Positions 53,978-63,806 of a stretch of 64,000 nucleotides of DNA are shown here, piece by piece. The DNA comes from Mycobacterium sp. 141. Its GTDB lineage: Bacteria; Actinomycetota; Actinomycetes; Mycobacteriales; Mycobacteriaceae. The stretch lies in contig NZ_KB908256.1 of NCBI RefSeq assembly GCF_000382405.1, positions 186,001 to 250,000 on the forward strand, in the 5' to 3' direction. Under the pieces are notes generated by a model. It did no database searches and was not told where the DNA came from. It was given only the letters and a program-made list of their open reading frames with translations. Both the position numbers and the translations under genes were made by a program. Numbering within the stretch: the stretch's first letter is position 1; each line of letters starts with the position of its first letter.

Positions 53978-54556
53978 CTAGGCGTGCAGGTGGAGTTGCT
54001 CGCCGTGCGGGCCGAAGATCGTGATGGCCTCGACCGGGCCGTCGACCACCCCGAACCAATGCGGCGTCCAGGTGGAAAACTCCACTGCTTCACCGGGTTT
54101 GACGGTGAAATCCTGCTGGCCGAGGATGAGCCGAAGCTGCCCGGACAGCACGTACATCCAGTCGCGGCCCTCGTGAACGGGAAACTCGGCGGGTGGCTTT
54201 TTACGCCGGGGGCTGATCCGGATCTTGAAGGCGTGCAGTCCGCCGGCTGGGCCGTGCCGGGTCAGTGGCCAGTAGGTGATGTCGTGGTGGGTGTGTGAGC
54301 TGCCTTTGACGCGTGGGTCTTCCGTCTCGGGAGCACGCAGCAGATCGTCGGTGGTGACCGACAGTGCTGTCGCCAACCGGGGCAGATGGTCCAGGGCCAA
54401 CCGACGCTTGCCGGATTCCAGCCGGCTCAGCGTCGACACGTCGATCTGAGCCCGCGTGGCAACATCCTCCAGCGTCATCCTCTGCTCACGGCGCAGTTCG
54501 CGGAGCCGGCGCCGGACCAGCGCATCGACGTCACCCTCGGCGGGGTTTGCCTGCAT
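53978..54556 (-). CDS. XRE-type regulator with cupin domain
   Basis: A 192-residue regulator. A lambda-repressor-like HTH lies in the N-terminal half (RRRLRELRREQRMTLEDVAT then RAQIDVSTLSRLESGKRRLA, about residues 15-56) and a cupin domain follows (EFPVHEGRDWMYVLSGQLRL then VKPGEAVEFSTWTPHWFGV). It is divergent from an FAD oxidoreductase with a 46-bp gap carrying AGCTTG (54565-54570) and CAAGCT (54591-54596) as an inverted repeat, so it likely controls that gene and its own. Confidence 0.9.
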   Translation of the reverse strand: MQANPAEGDVDALVRRRLRELRREQRMTLEDVATRAQIDVSTLSRLESGKRRLALDHLPRLATALSVTTDDLLRAPETEDPRVKGSSHTHHDITYWPLTRHGPAGGLHAFKIRISPRRKKPPAEFPVHEGRDWMYVLSGQLRLILGQQDFTVKPGEAVEFSTWTPHWFGVVDGPVEAITIFGPHGEQLHLHA

Positions 54557-54602
54557 GGCAAATTAGCTTGGCAGGTCTACCGGTGTTAGGCAAGCTCTGG
54601 GT

Positions 54603-55556
54603 ATGGAGGATTCCTGGGATTGTGTCATTGTCGGCGGCGGTGCCGCCGGGTTGAGTGCCGCGCTGGTGCTGGGCCGGGCTCGCAGGCGCACACTGCTGGT
54701 CGACGCCGGAGCGCAAAGTAATTCAGCGGCGCACGGGGTCGGGGGATTGCTCGGCCACGACGGGCGGCCACCCGCCGAGCTGTACGCCGCGGGCCGCTCC
54801 GAGCTCGCGTCGTATCCGACGGTCCGGGTGCTGGACGGGGAGGTCGCGACGGTACGCCGCATCGACGGGGTGTTCGACGTGCGGCTCAACGCGGGTCAGA
54901 CCGAGTCGGCACGGCGCGTGCTGCTGGCCACCGGAATGGACTACCAGGTTCGGGAGTTGCCCGGCATGGCTGAACTCTGGGGCCGTTCGGTGTTCCACTG
55001 CCCGTTCTGTCACGGCTGGGAGGTCGCCGATCAGCCGCTGGGGGTGCTGGCCCGTGGGGAACGCGCAATTCACCTCGCGCTGCTGTTGCGGAACTGGAGC
55101 CAGGACATCGTGGTGTTGACCGATGGCCCAGCCGAATTCGACGAGGACGAGCTGCGCCGGTTCGCCGTTGCCGGCGTGCGGATCGACGAGCGCGCCGTGG
55201 TCGAACTGGAAAGCGGTGACGGTGAACTCGCCGCGATCCGGTTCGCCGACGGGCACGCGTTGCCGCGTCGCGGCCTGTTGGTGGCTGCGACGCTTCGGCA
55301 GCGCTCGGCGCTGGCCGCACAACTCGGGGTGGAAACTGCGACCGGCCGGGTCGCCGTCGACGCCGTCGTGGTCGACGCGCTCGGACGGACGTCGGTCCCC
55401 GGGGTTTTCGCCGCAGGCGATCTCACCGGCCAGATGCCCCAGGTAGCCGCGGCGATCGCGGCAGGTTCGGCGACCGCCGCAGCGGTGGTGCAGAGTTTGG
55501 CTGCCGACGAATTCGGGCTGCCTTTTCCTGATTGGAGTCAACATGTCAACGCCTGA
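54603..55556 (+). CDS. NAD(P)/FAD-dependent oxidoreductase (thioredoxin-reductase-like)
   Basis: A 317-residue flavoprotein. The FAD motif VIVGGGAAGLSAALVLGRARR is at residues 8-28 and the redox-active C-x2-C motif is C133-P-F-C136 in FHCPFCHGWEVAD. A late motif (GVFAAGDLTGQMPQVAAAIAAGS) closes the FAD site. The two-cysteine pattern suggests reduction of a thiol or disulfide partner, although it is not a standard TrxB. ATG 54603. It overlaps the methyltransferase by 14 nt and is divergent from the XRE-cupin regulator. Confidence 0.88.
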   Translation: MEDSWDCVIVGGGAAGLSAALVLGRARRRTLLVDAGAQSNSAAHGVGGLLGHDGRPPAELYAAGRSELASYPTVRVLDGEVATVRRIDGVFDVRLNAGQTESARRVLLATGMDYQVRELPGMAELWGRSVFHCPFCHGWEVADQPLGVLARGERAIHLALLLRNWSQDIVVLTDGPAEFDEDELRRFAVAGVRIDERAVVELESGDGELAAIRFADGHALPRRGLLVAATLRQRSALAAQLGVETATGRVAVDAVVVDALGRTSVPGVFAAGDLTGQMPQVAAAIAAGSATAAAVVQSLAADEFGLPFPDWSQHVNA

Positions 55557-56169
55557 GACGCAACAGTTCTGGGAAGACCACTACGGAGCCAAGGAGCGGA
55601 TCTGGAGTGGCCGGGTCAACCAGCAGTTGGCAGCCATCGTCGCCGACCTATCGCCAGGGCGCGCGCTCGATCTGGGTTGTGGCGAAGGGGGTGACGCCAT
55701 GTGGCTGGCCGGACACGGCTGGCAGGTGGTGGGTGTCGACATCTCGCCGACCGCACTGGAACGGGCGTCCGTCGACGCCGCGGAACGTGGGGTGGCAGAA
55801 CGGATTTCGTTCGAACGCCACGACTTGTCCGAATCGCTTCCGGCCGGCCCGTTCGACCTTGTGTCGGCGAGCTTTCTGCAGTCCCCGCTGCCATGGGACC
55901 GCGCCCGGCTGCTGCGCCGTGCGGCCGAAGTGGTCGGCCACGGTGGCCGGCTGGTCATCGTCGATCACGGTGCCGCACCCCCGTGGGCACCCGCGCATGT
56001 GCATGAATTTCCGTTCCCCACCGCAGCCGAGGTTGTCGACGAGTTGGATCTTCCCGCCGGCCAATGGCAGCGGCTCCGGGTGGACGCGGTCGAACGGGAG
56101 GCCACCGGGCCTGACGGGCGGCACGGCACGCTCGTGGACAATGTGATCGTGCTGCAGCGCATGAGCTGA
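55543..56169 (+). CDS. Class I SAM-dependent methyltransferase
   Basis: A 208-residue methyltransferase. The SAM motif I is ALDLGCGEGGDAMWLAGHGW (about residues 40-60), followed by VVGVDISPTALERA and VSASFLQSPLPWDRARLLRR. The fold resembles the ubiE/tellurite-resistance TehB group. It overlaps the preceding oxidoreductase by 14 nt, so the two are probably one transcript; joint handling of a thiol or metalloid compound is a guess. ATG 55543 is used. Confidence 0.88.
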   Translation: MSTPETQQFWEDHYGAKERIWSGRVNQQLAAIVADLSPGRALDLGCGEGGDAMWLAGHGWQVVGVDISPTALERASVDAAERGVAERISFERHDLSESLPAGPFDLVSASFLQSPLPWDRARLLRRAAEVVGHGGRLVIVDHGAAPPWAPAHVHEFPFPTAAEVVDELDLPAGQWQRLRVDAVEREATGPDGRHGTLVDNVIVLQRMS

Positions 56170-56204
56170 GCCTGTTGTCGGGGGTTGCGAGTAGTATCGC
56201 TCGT

Positions 56205-57494
56205 ATGTTCGATATCGCTGAGTTGGCGCAGGTCAGCCTGGATGCTGACGAGGCGGCGCTGCATCGGCGGATCGAGGAACTAGAGCGGGCGAAGTCAGCG
56301 GCGGCTGCCGGACAGGCTCGGTGTGCGGCGCTGTTGGACGAGAAGCGTCGCGCCGACGAGGCGGCCGCAGGAGTGCCCAGGGCCAAACGGGGTCGCGGGG
56401 TGGCTTCGGAGATCGCGCTGGCTCGCCACGATTCGCCGACGTGCGGCAGTCGACATCTCGGGTTCGCCAAGGCACTGGTCTACGAGATGCCGCACACCCT
56501 GGCAGCGTTGGAGTGCGGTGTGCTCTCGGAGTGGCGGGCCACGTTGATCGTGCGGGAGTCGGCATGCCTGACCGTGGAGGACCGGCGCGCATTGGACGCC
56601 GAGATGTGTGGCGATGTCACCAAGCTCGAAGGTATGGGGGACAAGCGGATTGAGGCGCAGGCCAAGACGATTGCCTATCGTCTGGATCCGCAGGCCATCG
56701 TCGACCGGGCAGCGAAGGCGGCGGAAGATCGAACAGTCACGATCCGGCCGGCGCCCGACGCCATGACGGTCGTGCGGGTGCTGCTACCGGTGGCACAGGG
56801 CGTCGGTGTGTATGCAGCGTTGAAGCGTGCCGCGGACTCCACTTTCGACGACCGAACCCGCGGCCAGGTAATGGCGGATACGGTGGTGGACCGCGTGACC
56901 GGTCACCCCGCTCAAACGGCCGAACCAGTCGCAGTCAATCTGATCATTTCCGATCAAACGCTGCTCGGTGACGACGACAGTCCGGCCGTGGTCGAAGGAT
57001 ACGGTCCCGTGCCTGCGGCAGTGGCCCGTTCCCTTGTGAGCGATGCGGTAGCCGACGAGCGGTCGCGGGCGACGCTGCGGCGGCTCTACCGGCATCCGAA
57101 GTCCGGTGCGTTGGTGGCGATGGAGTCACGGTCGCGGTTGTTCCCCAAGAGCCTGGCGAAATTCATCGGGTTGCGGGACCAGACCTGCCGAACCCCGTAC
57201 TGCGATGCGCCGATCCGGCACCGCGACCACGCACAACCCCACGCCGACGGCGGCCCGACCAGTGCCCTCAACGGTCTCGGTGAGTGTGAACGGTGCAATT
57301 ACGTCAAGGAATCACCGGGATGGAACGTGACCACCGATGACGAAAATGGTGTTCACGCAGCTGAATTCGTGACTCCCACCGGGGCGCGCTACCGCTCGAC
57401 CGCGCCGCCGCCACCGGGGCCTGTCGAAGTGTACGAAAGCGTGACCGAACTGCAGGTCGCGATTGAGTTCGCGCGGTGCGCACCGGCGGCCTAG
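56205..57494 (+). CDS. HNH endonuclease with DUF222 (13E12-type)
   Basis: A 429-residue protein with an N-terminal DUF222 region and a C-terminal HNH nuclease motif (CRTPYCDAPIRHRDHAQPHA, then ALNGLGECERCNYVKESPGW). These proteins occur in many copies per mycobacterial genome and are associated with the REP13E12-type repeats; a recombination or mobile role is inferred. ATG 56205 is preferred, with the first ten codons of the open frame removed. It is followed directly by rnpB. Confidence 0.9.
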   Translation: MFDIAELAQVSLDADEAALHRRIEELERAKSAAAAGQARCAALLDEKRRADEAAAGVPRAKRGRGVASEIALARHDSPTCGSRHLGFAKALVYEMPHTLAALECGVLSEWRATLIVRESACLTVEDRRALDAEMCGDVTKLEGMGDKRIEAQAKTIAYRLDPQAIVDRAAKAAEDRTVTIRPAPDAMTVVRVLLPVAQGVGVYAALKRAADSTFDDRTRGQVMADTVVDRVTGHPAQTAEPVAVNLIISDQTLLGDDDSPAVVEGYGPVPAAVARSLVSDAVADERSRATLRRLYRHPKSGALVAMESRSRLFPKSLAKFIGLRDQTCRTPYCDAPIRHRDHAQPHADGGPTSALNGLGECERCNYVKESPGWNVTTDDENGVHAAEFVTPTGARYRSTAPPPPGPVEVYESVTELQVAIEFARCAPAA

Positions 57495-57596
57495 TCTCGC
57501 TGACGGTCCAGGTGCGCACGCCGGCGAGACCTTTCAACCACTGCGGATGACGGGCCGGTGGTACCCGCGGCATGGGCTTGAGGGTACGGTGATCGG

Positions 57597-57991
<395 letters not shown>

Positions 57992-59476
57992 CTAGTGACG
58001 CTTGTGGACCGCCTTATCGAGGCGCTTGAGTGCGTCGTCGAGCTGTGCGCGCGACTGCTGCGCGAGATCGTCCTCCAGCTGGTACAGCAGACCGTAGGTG
58101 AACGTGTCCTCACCGGCGGTGTGCGCCGCCTCGGCCTGGGCGCTCAGGTGGGTGCGGCTGACGACGCTGTCTTGGTGGTCGCCGAGCAGGGTCTGGATGA
58201 CCTTGGCGCACTCGGAGACCTTGGTGTCCCCAGTGGCCGCCGCGGTGTAGCGAAGCCGCTTGGCGCCCTTGCGGATCCGGTGCAGTGCCTCGTTGTGGTC
58301 GTCGTGTTCAGGGTCGCCGGCCACGGCAGCTGCCTTGGCTGCCTTGCGGACTCGCTTGTAAGCCGAGTCGATGGTCAACGGCGCCCGGTCTTCGCCCGCT
58401 TCGGTCGGGGGCTCGGCGCCCACGAGCTCCTCCAGCGCGTCGAGCAGACGGAAGTAACGCTGGGAACGCATTGCAAGCAGTGCGCGTTTCCACCCTGCGG
58501 CGTAACGCCGGTTGGCGCCGTCCACCAGCCGCTGCCGCACCGGACCGCGCACGAGTTCCGCGGGCAGCGCGTCGAGCGAGCGCTGATAGCGCTCGGCGAG
58601 CACCTCGGCGTCACGGGCCACGCCCAGTACGGCGGCGAGCGTGCGCAGCTCGTCGAGGACCCAGCCGTCGTCGGCCAGCGGAAACGAATCCTTGGACTCC
58701 TGCAGCAGGCTGCGGATCTTGCGCGTCGTCACCCGCATCTGGTGCACCGAGTCATAGGCGTCGGCACGCACCGCGCGGTCCCACACCAGCAGCTGGTCGA
58801 TCTGCTCGGCGATCGCACGGTGGATCGGATCGGCCGGCACGGCAGGCACCTCGGCGGCCTCGCCCGCCGAGTCCAGCACCCGGGCCAGCTTGGAGCCGTG
58901 CCCGGCGGGCTTGGCGCCGGCGTCGAACAAGCGATGTGCCAACCGATCCAGCAGATCGGGTTCCGGCTGCTGCGTGAGCAGTTCCAGCTCCCATTCCCGC
59001 CACTGCTGTTCGTCGCCGTCTCCGGCGGAGGCGGTCACCTGGTCGTCGCAGAACTCCGCCAACGCGGTGTCGTCCGGCCCGTAGAGGACGTCGATATTGC
59101 GCCGGTTGGTGATCCGAGCGACCGGGCTGAGCGGCCTCTCCCGGAGGATCGCCAGCACGATGTCGCGCAGCTCCTCGGGCACCGTGTCGTCGGAAGGACC
59201 GAGCGGGGAATGCACCTCGGTGCGGGCATCAGGGCCGGCGGGCAGTTTGAGATGCCAGCCCGCGTCGGTGCCGCCGGTCCTGCGGCGCAGCGTGATCCGG
59301 TGCGCGGCGAGGTCCCGGTTCGGAGTGTCGAAATATATGGCGTCGAGCAGCTGCTCGGGCACCCGCTCGACCCGCGCCACCACCGACAATCCGGCGAAGG
59401 AGGGTGCGACAGTGTGCTCGGTGACTTCGAATTTCCGCTCAACCTCGGTGTGCCGGGTCGGCTTTTTGGGGGCCAT
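57992..59476 (-). CDS. CYTH and CHAD domain protein
   Basis: A 494-residue two-domain protein. The N-terminal CYTH domain carries the ExExK motif in TEVERKFEV and binds triphosphates such as inorganic polyphosphate, ATP or thiamine triphosphate. The C-terminal CHAD domain has conserved basic and His residues (DSVHQMRVTTRKIRSLL, LHRIRKGAKRLRY). CHAD domains bind polyphosphate. ATG 59476 follows GGAAGG with good spacing; ATG 59512 is an alternative that adds 12 residues. It converges on rnpB. Equivalent to Rv2226 by recall. Confidence 0.9.
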   Translation of the reverse strand: MAPKKPTRHTEVERKFEVTEHTVAPSFAGLSVVARVERVPEQLLDAIYFDTPNRDLAAHRITLRRRTGGTDAGWHLKLPAGPDARTEVHSPLGPSDDTVPEELRDIVLAILRERPLSPVARITNRRNIDVLYGPDDTALAEFCDDQVTASAGDGDEQQWREWELELLTQQPEPDLLDRLAHRLFDAGAKPAGHGSKLARVLDSAGEAAEVPAVPADPIHRAIAEQIDQLLVWDRAVRADAYDSVHQMRVTTRKIRSLLQESKDSFPLADDGWVLDELRTLAAVLGVARDAEVLAERYQRSLDALPAELVRGPVRQRLVDGANRRYAAGWKRALLAMRSQRYFRLLDALEELVGAEPPTEAGEDRAPLTIDSAYKRVRKAAKAAAVAGDPEHDDHNEALHRIRKGAKRLRYTAAATGDTKVSECAKVIQTLLGDHQDSVVSRTHLSAQAEAAHTAGEDTFTYGLLYQLEDDLAQQSRAQLDDALKRLDKAVHKRH

Positions 59477-59538
59477 GTTCACCTTCCGCTGTGCACCGGA
59501 ATCGGATGCCATAAGCCTGCCATACCGCCCCTGAGAAG

Positions 59539-60411
59539 TTAGAAGCTGTGTTCTTCGGCCGGGAATACTCCCGCCGCCACCTCATCCGCGTATTGAGTTG
59601 CGGCACGGTGTAGTTCGCCACCGACATCGCCAAATCTCTTGACGAACTTGGCGGTTTTTCCGCTGGTGAGCCCGGCCATGTCCTGCCACACCAACACCTG
59701 GGCGTCACAGTTGGGCCCCGCGCCGATGCCGACCGTGGGAATAGTCAGCTTGCCGGTGATCTGAGTCGCCAAGTCCGCGGGCACCATTTCCAGCACCACG
59801 GCGATCGCGCCGGCTTCTGCCACCGCAATCGCGTCGTGGACGGTCTGATAGCCCGCGTCGCCGCGGCCCTGCACCCGGAATCCGCCCAGCCCGTTGATAC
59901 TTTGCGGAGTGAACCCGATGTGCGCGACCACCGGAATGCCGGCCCGCGACAGCGTCGAGATCTGCTCGGCCATCCGCTCGCCGCCCTCCAACTTCACGGC
60001 CTGGGCGCCGGTCTCCTTCATGAACCGGATCGCGGTCGCCAGCGCCTGCGCCGGGCTGCTCTCGTAGCTGCCGAACGGCAGGTCGGCTACCACCATCGCG
60101 TGCGGCGCACCTTTGACGACAGCGCGCGCCAACGGGATCAACTCGTCGATGGAAATCGGGACGGTGGTGTCATAGCCGTACACCACATTTGCCGCAGAGT
60201 CGCCGACGAGCAGCACGGGGATGCCCGCCTCGTCGAAGACACGTGCGCTGGAGTAGTCGTAACAGGTGAGCATCGCCCACTTGTGGCCTTCGGACTTCCA
60301 TTTCTGAAGCGTCAGAGTGCGGACTTTGGTGCGGGTCGCGCTGGTAGATGTGGCGTGGGGCTTTTCTCCGGTGGAGCCGGCAGCACCGTATACAGCTTGT
60401 TCAGACATCAT
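59539..60411 (-). CDS. panB: 3-methyl-2-oxobutanoate hydroxymethyltransferase
   Basis: A 290-residue KPHMT that adds a hydroxymethyl group to ketoisovalerate in pantothenate (CoA) synthesis, using methylenetetrahydrofolate. Marks include [39 protein letters not shown] and the end region [22 protein letters not shown]. tuberculosis PanB is 281 residues. ATG 60411 (or 60408) is the start, with GAGGG upstream. The N-terminal 20 residues are variable. Confidence 0.94.
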   Translation of the reverse strand: MMSEQAVYGAAGSTGEKPHATSTSATRTKVRTLTLQKWKSEGHKWAMLTCYDYSSARVFDEAGIPVLLVGDSAANVVYGYDTTVPISIDELIPLARAVVKGAPHAMVVADLPFGSYESSPAQALATAIRFMKETGAQAVKLEGGERMAEQISTLSRAGIPVVAHIGFTPQSINGLGGFRVQGRGDAGYQTVHDAIAVAEAGAIAVVLEMVPADLATQITGKLTIPTVGIGAGPNCDAQVLVWQDMAGLTSGKTAKFVKRFGDVGGELHRAATQYADEVAAGVFPAEEHSF

Positions 60412-60668
60412 TGTCCCTCGTAGCGGTCGGTTCGAATCCTCGAGGCCGCTGTTGGGTCCCCGGGTTCGTCTGACGTTTATCAGTCTGCCATCAGCGCCGA
60501 CGAAGGTAAAAGGCGCGCTGAGTGGATTTGCTCACAAGTGGACAGTCGGGCTGAATCTCGACCACCCGGTGTGGGCGCGCCACGCATCCGCCTGTCCCGA
60601 GTTGTTGTGTGCCATTGAGCAGTGGGCCCGGCCTGCGATGATAGACCTCCATGGCAGCATGTGGTGCC

Positions 60669-62183
60669 ATGAAGGTCAGGTTCTCCGTCGGCGCACTGCT
60701 GGCGGTCGCGCTACTGGCGGTCGCGGGCTGTACCCAGGTGATCGACGGTCGGGCCAGGGTCGCGATGCCCAGGCCGGGCACGCCCGTGCAGTGGCTGCCG
60801 TGCTCGGCGGGGTCCGGCGACAACGTCAGCATCCCGGCGGGAGCCGAGTGCGGGCGGCTGTCGGTCCCGGTCGATTACAGCAAGCCCGATGGTGACGTCG
60901 CACAGATCGCGATGATCCGGTTCCCGGCCACCGGCAAGAAAATCGGCTCGCTGGTGATCAACCCGGGCGGCCCCGGTGAATCCGGCGTGGAGTCCGCGGT
61001 ATCGCTCGTGCCGAGCCTGCCTCAGTCGGTGCGGGACCGGTTCGACCTCGTCGGGTTCGACCCGCGCGGGGTGAACTTGTCGAATCCGGCGCTGTGGTGC
61101 AACTCCGACGCCGACAACGACCGGATGAGAGCCGATCCGACGGTGGATTACACGCCCGAGGGAGTGGCGCATCTGGATAGCGAGACCAAGGCGTTCGTCC
61201 AGCGCTGCGTCGACAAGATGGGCCTCGACTTCCTGGCCAACGTCGGAACCAACAACGTCGCCAAGGATCTCGACGCCATCCGCGCCACGCTGGGGGACGA
61301 CAAACTGACCTACCTCGGCTACTCGTACGGCACCCGGATCGGTTCGGAATACGCCGAGCAGTTCCCGCAGCGAGTCCGCGCCATGATCCTCGACGGTGCG
61401 GTCGACCCCGATGCCGATCCGGTGGAGGCCGACATTCGCCAGGCGGCGGCGTTCCAGAAGGCCTTCGACAATTACGCCGCCGATTGCGCCAAGAGCCCGG
61501 ACTGCCCGCTGGGCACCGACCCGGCCAAGGCCACCGACGTCTACAAGAGCCTGGTCTATCCGCTGGTCCAGCACCCGGCGAAGACCCGGGATCCGCGCGG
61601 CCTCGGCTACAGCGACGCCATAGTCGGCACCATCCTGCCGCTGTACTCACCGAATCTGTGGCGACACCTCACCGACGCGCTCACGGGCATCAAGAACGGC
61701 AATGGCGATCTCATGCTGGCCCTGGCCGACCTGTACATGGGTCGGGATGCCAAGGGGCACTACAACAATTCGACCGATGCCCGGGTGGCGGTCAACTGCG
61801 TGGACGAACCACCGATCACCGACCGGGCCACGGTCGTCGAGCAGGACCGACGGCTGCGTGAGGTCGCCCCGTTCATGAGTTACGGCCAGTTCACCGGGTA
61901 CGCGCCGCTGGGTACCTGTGCGTTCTGGCCGGTACCGCCGACGAGCACACCGCACAAGATCTCGGTCGCGGGATTGCCTCCGGTGCTGGTGGTTTCGACG
62001 ACCAACGATCCGGCCACGCCGTATCAGGCGGGGGTGGATCTCGCGCAGCAACTCGGCGGCGGCCTGCTGACCTTCGACGGCACCCAGCACACCGTGGTGT
62101 TCCAGGGAGACAAGTGCGTCGACGACATCGCGGCGACCTATTTGATCGACGTGAAACTGCCGCCGCCGGACTCTCGCTGCTGA
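60669..62183 (+). CDS. caeA: Cell-envelope serine esterase/protease (Hip1-type lipoprotein)
   Basis: A 504-residue alpha/beta-hydrolase with a lipobox L-A-V-A-G-C (Cys21) that predicts a lipid-anchored envelope protein. The oxyanion block is NPGGPGESG, the catalytic triad is Ser219 in GYSYGT, Asp447 in TTNDPATPY and His474 in GTQHTVV. M. tuberculosis CaeA/Hip1 has the same Asp-His spacing and cleaves GroEL2; it is also a carboxylesterase. A start at ATG 60651 would add six residues. A paralogue follows 86 bp later. Confidence 0.9.
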   Translation: MKVRFSVGALLAVALLAVAGCTQVIDGRARVAMPRPGTPVQWLPCSAGSGDNVSIPAGAECGRLSVPVDYSKPDGDVAQIAMIRFPATGKKIGSLVINPGGPGESGVESAVSLVPSLPQSVRDRFDLVGFDPRGVNLSNPALWCNSDADNDRMRADPTVDYTPEGVAHLDSETKAFVQRCVDKMGLDFLANVGTNNVAKDLDAIRATLGDDKLTYLGYSYGTRIGSEYAEQFPQRVRAMILDGAVDPDADPVEADIRQAAAFQKAFDNYAADCAKSPDCPLGTDPAKATDVYKSLVYPLVQHPAKTRDPRGLGYSDAIVGTILPLYSPNLWRHLTDALTGIKNGNGDLMLALADLYMGRDAKGHYNNSTDARVAVNCVDEPPITDRATVVEQDRRLREVAPFMSYGQFTGYAPLGTCAFWPVPPTSTPHKISVAGLPPVLVVSTTNDPATPYQAGVDLAQQLGGGLLTFDGTQHTVVFQGDKCVDDIAATYLIDVKLPPPDSRC

Positions 62184-62269
62184 TCTTCGGGGGGCGCAGG
62201 TCACCTTCGGGTTGCCGATTGGTCTCCGCTCGGTGTCCACCGCCGGTCGACCATCTGCGGTGTGGGAGC

Positions 62270-63787
62270 ATGTCAGCCGTGCGGTGGGTGGGAGCGATGC
62301 TGACAGTGATGCTCGCGGTCACCTGCCCCGTCGCCCACGCGACGCCCGATGGCGCGGCCGAGACACCTTACGGGCAGCCGCCCGTCTGGGGAAGTTGCAC
62401 ACCGTGGGTAGACGCGTCGACCATCCCGACTGCGGAGTGCGGCACCGTCACGGTACCTGTGGACTGGAATGATGCGGCGAATCCGCAAGGCGCACAAGCA
62501 CAATTGGCTGTGATCCGGATCCCCGCCAGCGGAGAGAAGATCGGCACGCTGATGGTGAACCCCGGCGGTCCGGGCGCATCGGCTGTCGACACGGTCGCCG
62601 GAATGGGTGCGGCGTTGGCCGGCACGGACATCGGTCGCCGATTCGATCTGGTCGGATTCGACCCGCGCGGCGTCGGGCACTCCACCCCGCAGCTGCGCTG
62701 CCGCACCGACGCCGAGTTCGATGCCTACCGGCGCGAACCGATGGTCGACTACAGCCCGGCCGGAGTGGCTCACATCGAAGGGCTGTACCGACAGCTTGCC
62801 CAGCAGTGCCTCGATCGCATGGGGGCGCCGTTCCTGGCCAACGTCGGCACGGCATCGACGGTGCTCGACATGGATGCCGTCCGCGCGGCGCTCGGTGAGC
62901 AGCAGATCAACTACCTCGGGTTCTCCTACGGGACCCAATTGGGCGCGGCCTATGCCACAAAGTTCGGCGACCGGGTGCGGACGATGGTGCTCGACGGCGC
63001 CGTCGACTCGAGCCTGGACCCGATCACCAAGAACATCCGCCAGATGGCCGCTTTCCAAAAGGCTTTCGACGCCTATGCGGCCGACTGTGCGCAATCGTCC
63101 GGATGTCCGCTGGGCACCGACCCGACCCAGTTCGTCGCCCGCTATCACCAACTCGTCGATCCGCTGGTGGAGCATCCCGCGGCGACGTCGGACCCGCGTG
63201 GCCTGAGCTACCAGGACGCCACCATCGGGACCGGGAACGCGCTCTACTCGGCGCGATACTGGCTCTACCTGACCAGCGGCCTGCTCGGGCTGCAGCGCGG
63301 CACCGACCCCGGCGACCTCCTGTTGCTCGCCGACGACTACCAGCACCGCGACAGCACCGGCCATTACGCCAACCTGCAGGACGCGTTCACCGCGATCCGC
63401 TGTGTCGACGCGCAATACCCGACCGATCCGGCGGTGTGGGCCGACGCCGACCGGCGCATCCGGACGGTGGCACCGTTCCTGTCCTACGGCCAGTTCACCG
63501 GTTACGCGCCGCGCGACATCTGCGCGCTGTGGCCCGTGCCGCCAACATCGACACCGCATGCCTTGCACGGTCTCGGACCGGGACGGATCGTCGTGGTGTC
63601 GACCACGGGGGACCCGGCCACGCCCTATCAGGCCGGGGTCGACCTGGCCCGGCAACTCGACGCAGCGCTGGTGACGTTCAACGGTTCCCAGCACACCGTG
63701 GTGTTCAACGGCAACGCCTGCGTGGACACCTCGGTGCTGCGCTTCTTCGTCGACCAGGTATCTCCGCCCAACGGGTTGCAGTGCTGA
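62270..63787 (+). CDS. Secreted alpha/beta-hydrolase, caeA paralogue
   Basis: A 505-residue paralogue of the preceding gene. A signal peptide (MLTVMLAVTCPVAHA) precedes the mature domain, without a clear lipobox, so it may be released rather than anchored. The triad is Ser219 in GFSYGT, Asp448 in TTGDPATPY and His475 in GSQHTVV, with NPGGPGASA as the oxyanion block. Length and spacing match the first copy nearly residue for residue. It corresponds to Rv2223c. The two may divide substrates or cell-envelope locations. Confidence 0.88.
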   Translation: MSAVRWVGAMLTVMLAVTCPVAHATPDGAAETPYGQPPVWGSCTPWVDASTIPTAECGTVTVPVDWNDAANPQGAQAQLAVIRIPASGEKIGTLMVNPGGPGASAVDTVAGMGAALAGTDIGRRFDLVGFDPRGVGHSTPQLRCRTDAEFDAYRREPMVDYSPAGVAHIEGLYRQLAQQCLDRMGAPFLANVGTASTVLDMDAVRAALGEQQINYLGFSYGTQLGAAYATKFGDRVRTMVLDGAVDSSLDPITKNIRQMAAFQKAFDAYAADCAQSSGCPLGTDPTQFVARYHQLVDPLVEHPAATSDPRGLSYQDATIGTGNALYSARYWLYLTSGLLGLQRGTDPGDLLLLADDYQHRDSTGHYANLQDAFTAIRCVDAQYPTDPAVWADADRRIRTVAPFLSYGQFTGYAPRDICALWPVPPTSTPHALHGLGPGRIVVVSTTGDPATPYQAGVDLARQLDAALVTFNGSQHTVVFNGNACVDTSVLRFFVDQVSPPNGLQC

Positions 63788-63806
63788 GCCCGCGTCGCGG
63801 CGCTGA

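Noticed and set aside
60425..60450. GGTTCGAATCC near 60430 as a tRNA T-arm
   Set aside because: The flanks do not pair into a T-stem and no acceptor or anticodon arm can be drawn.
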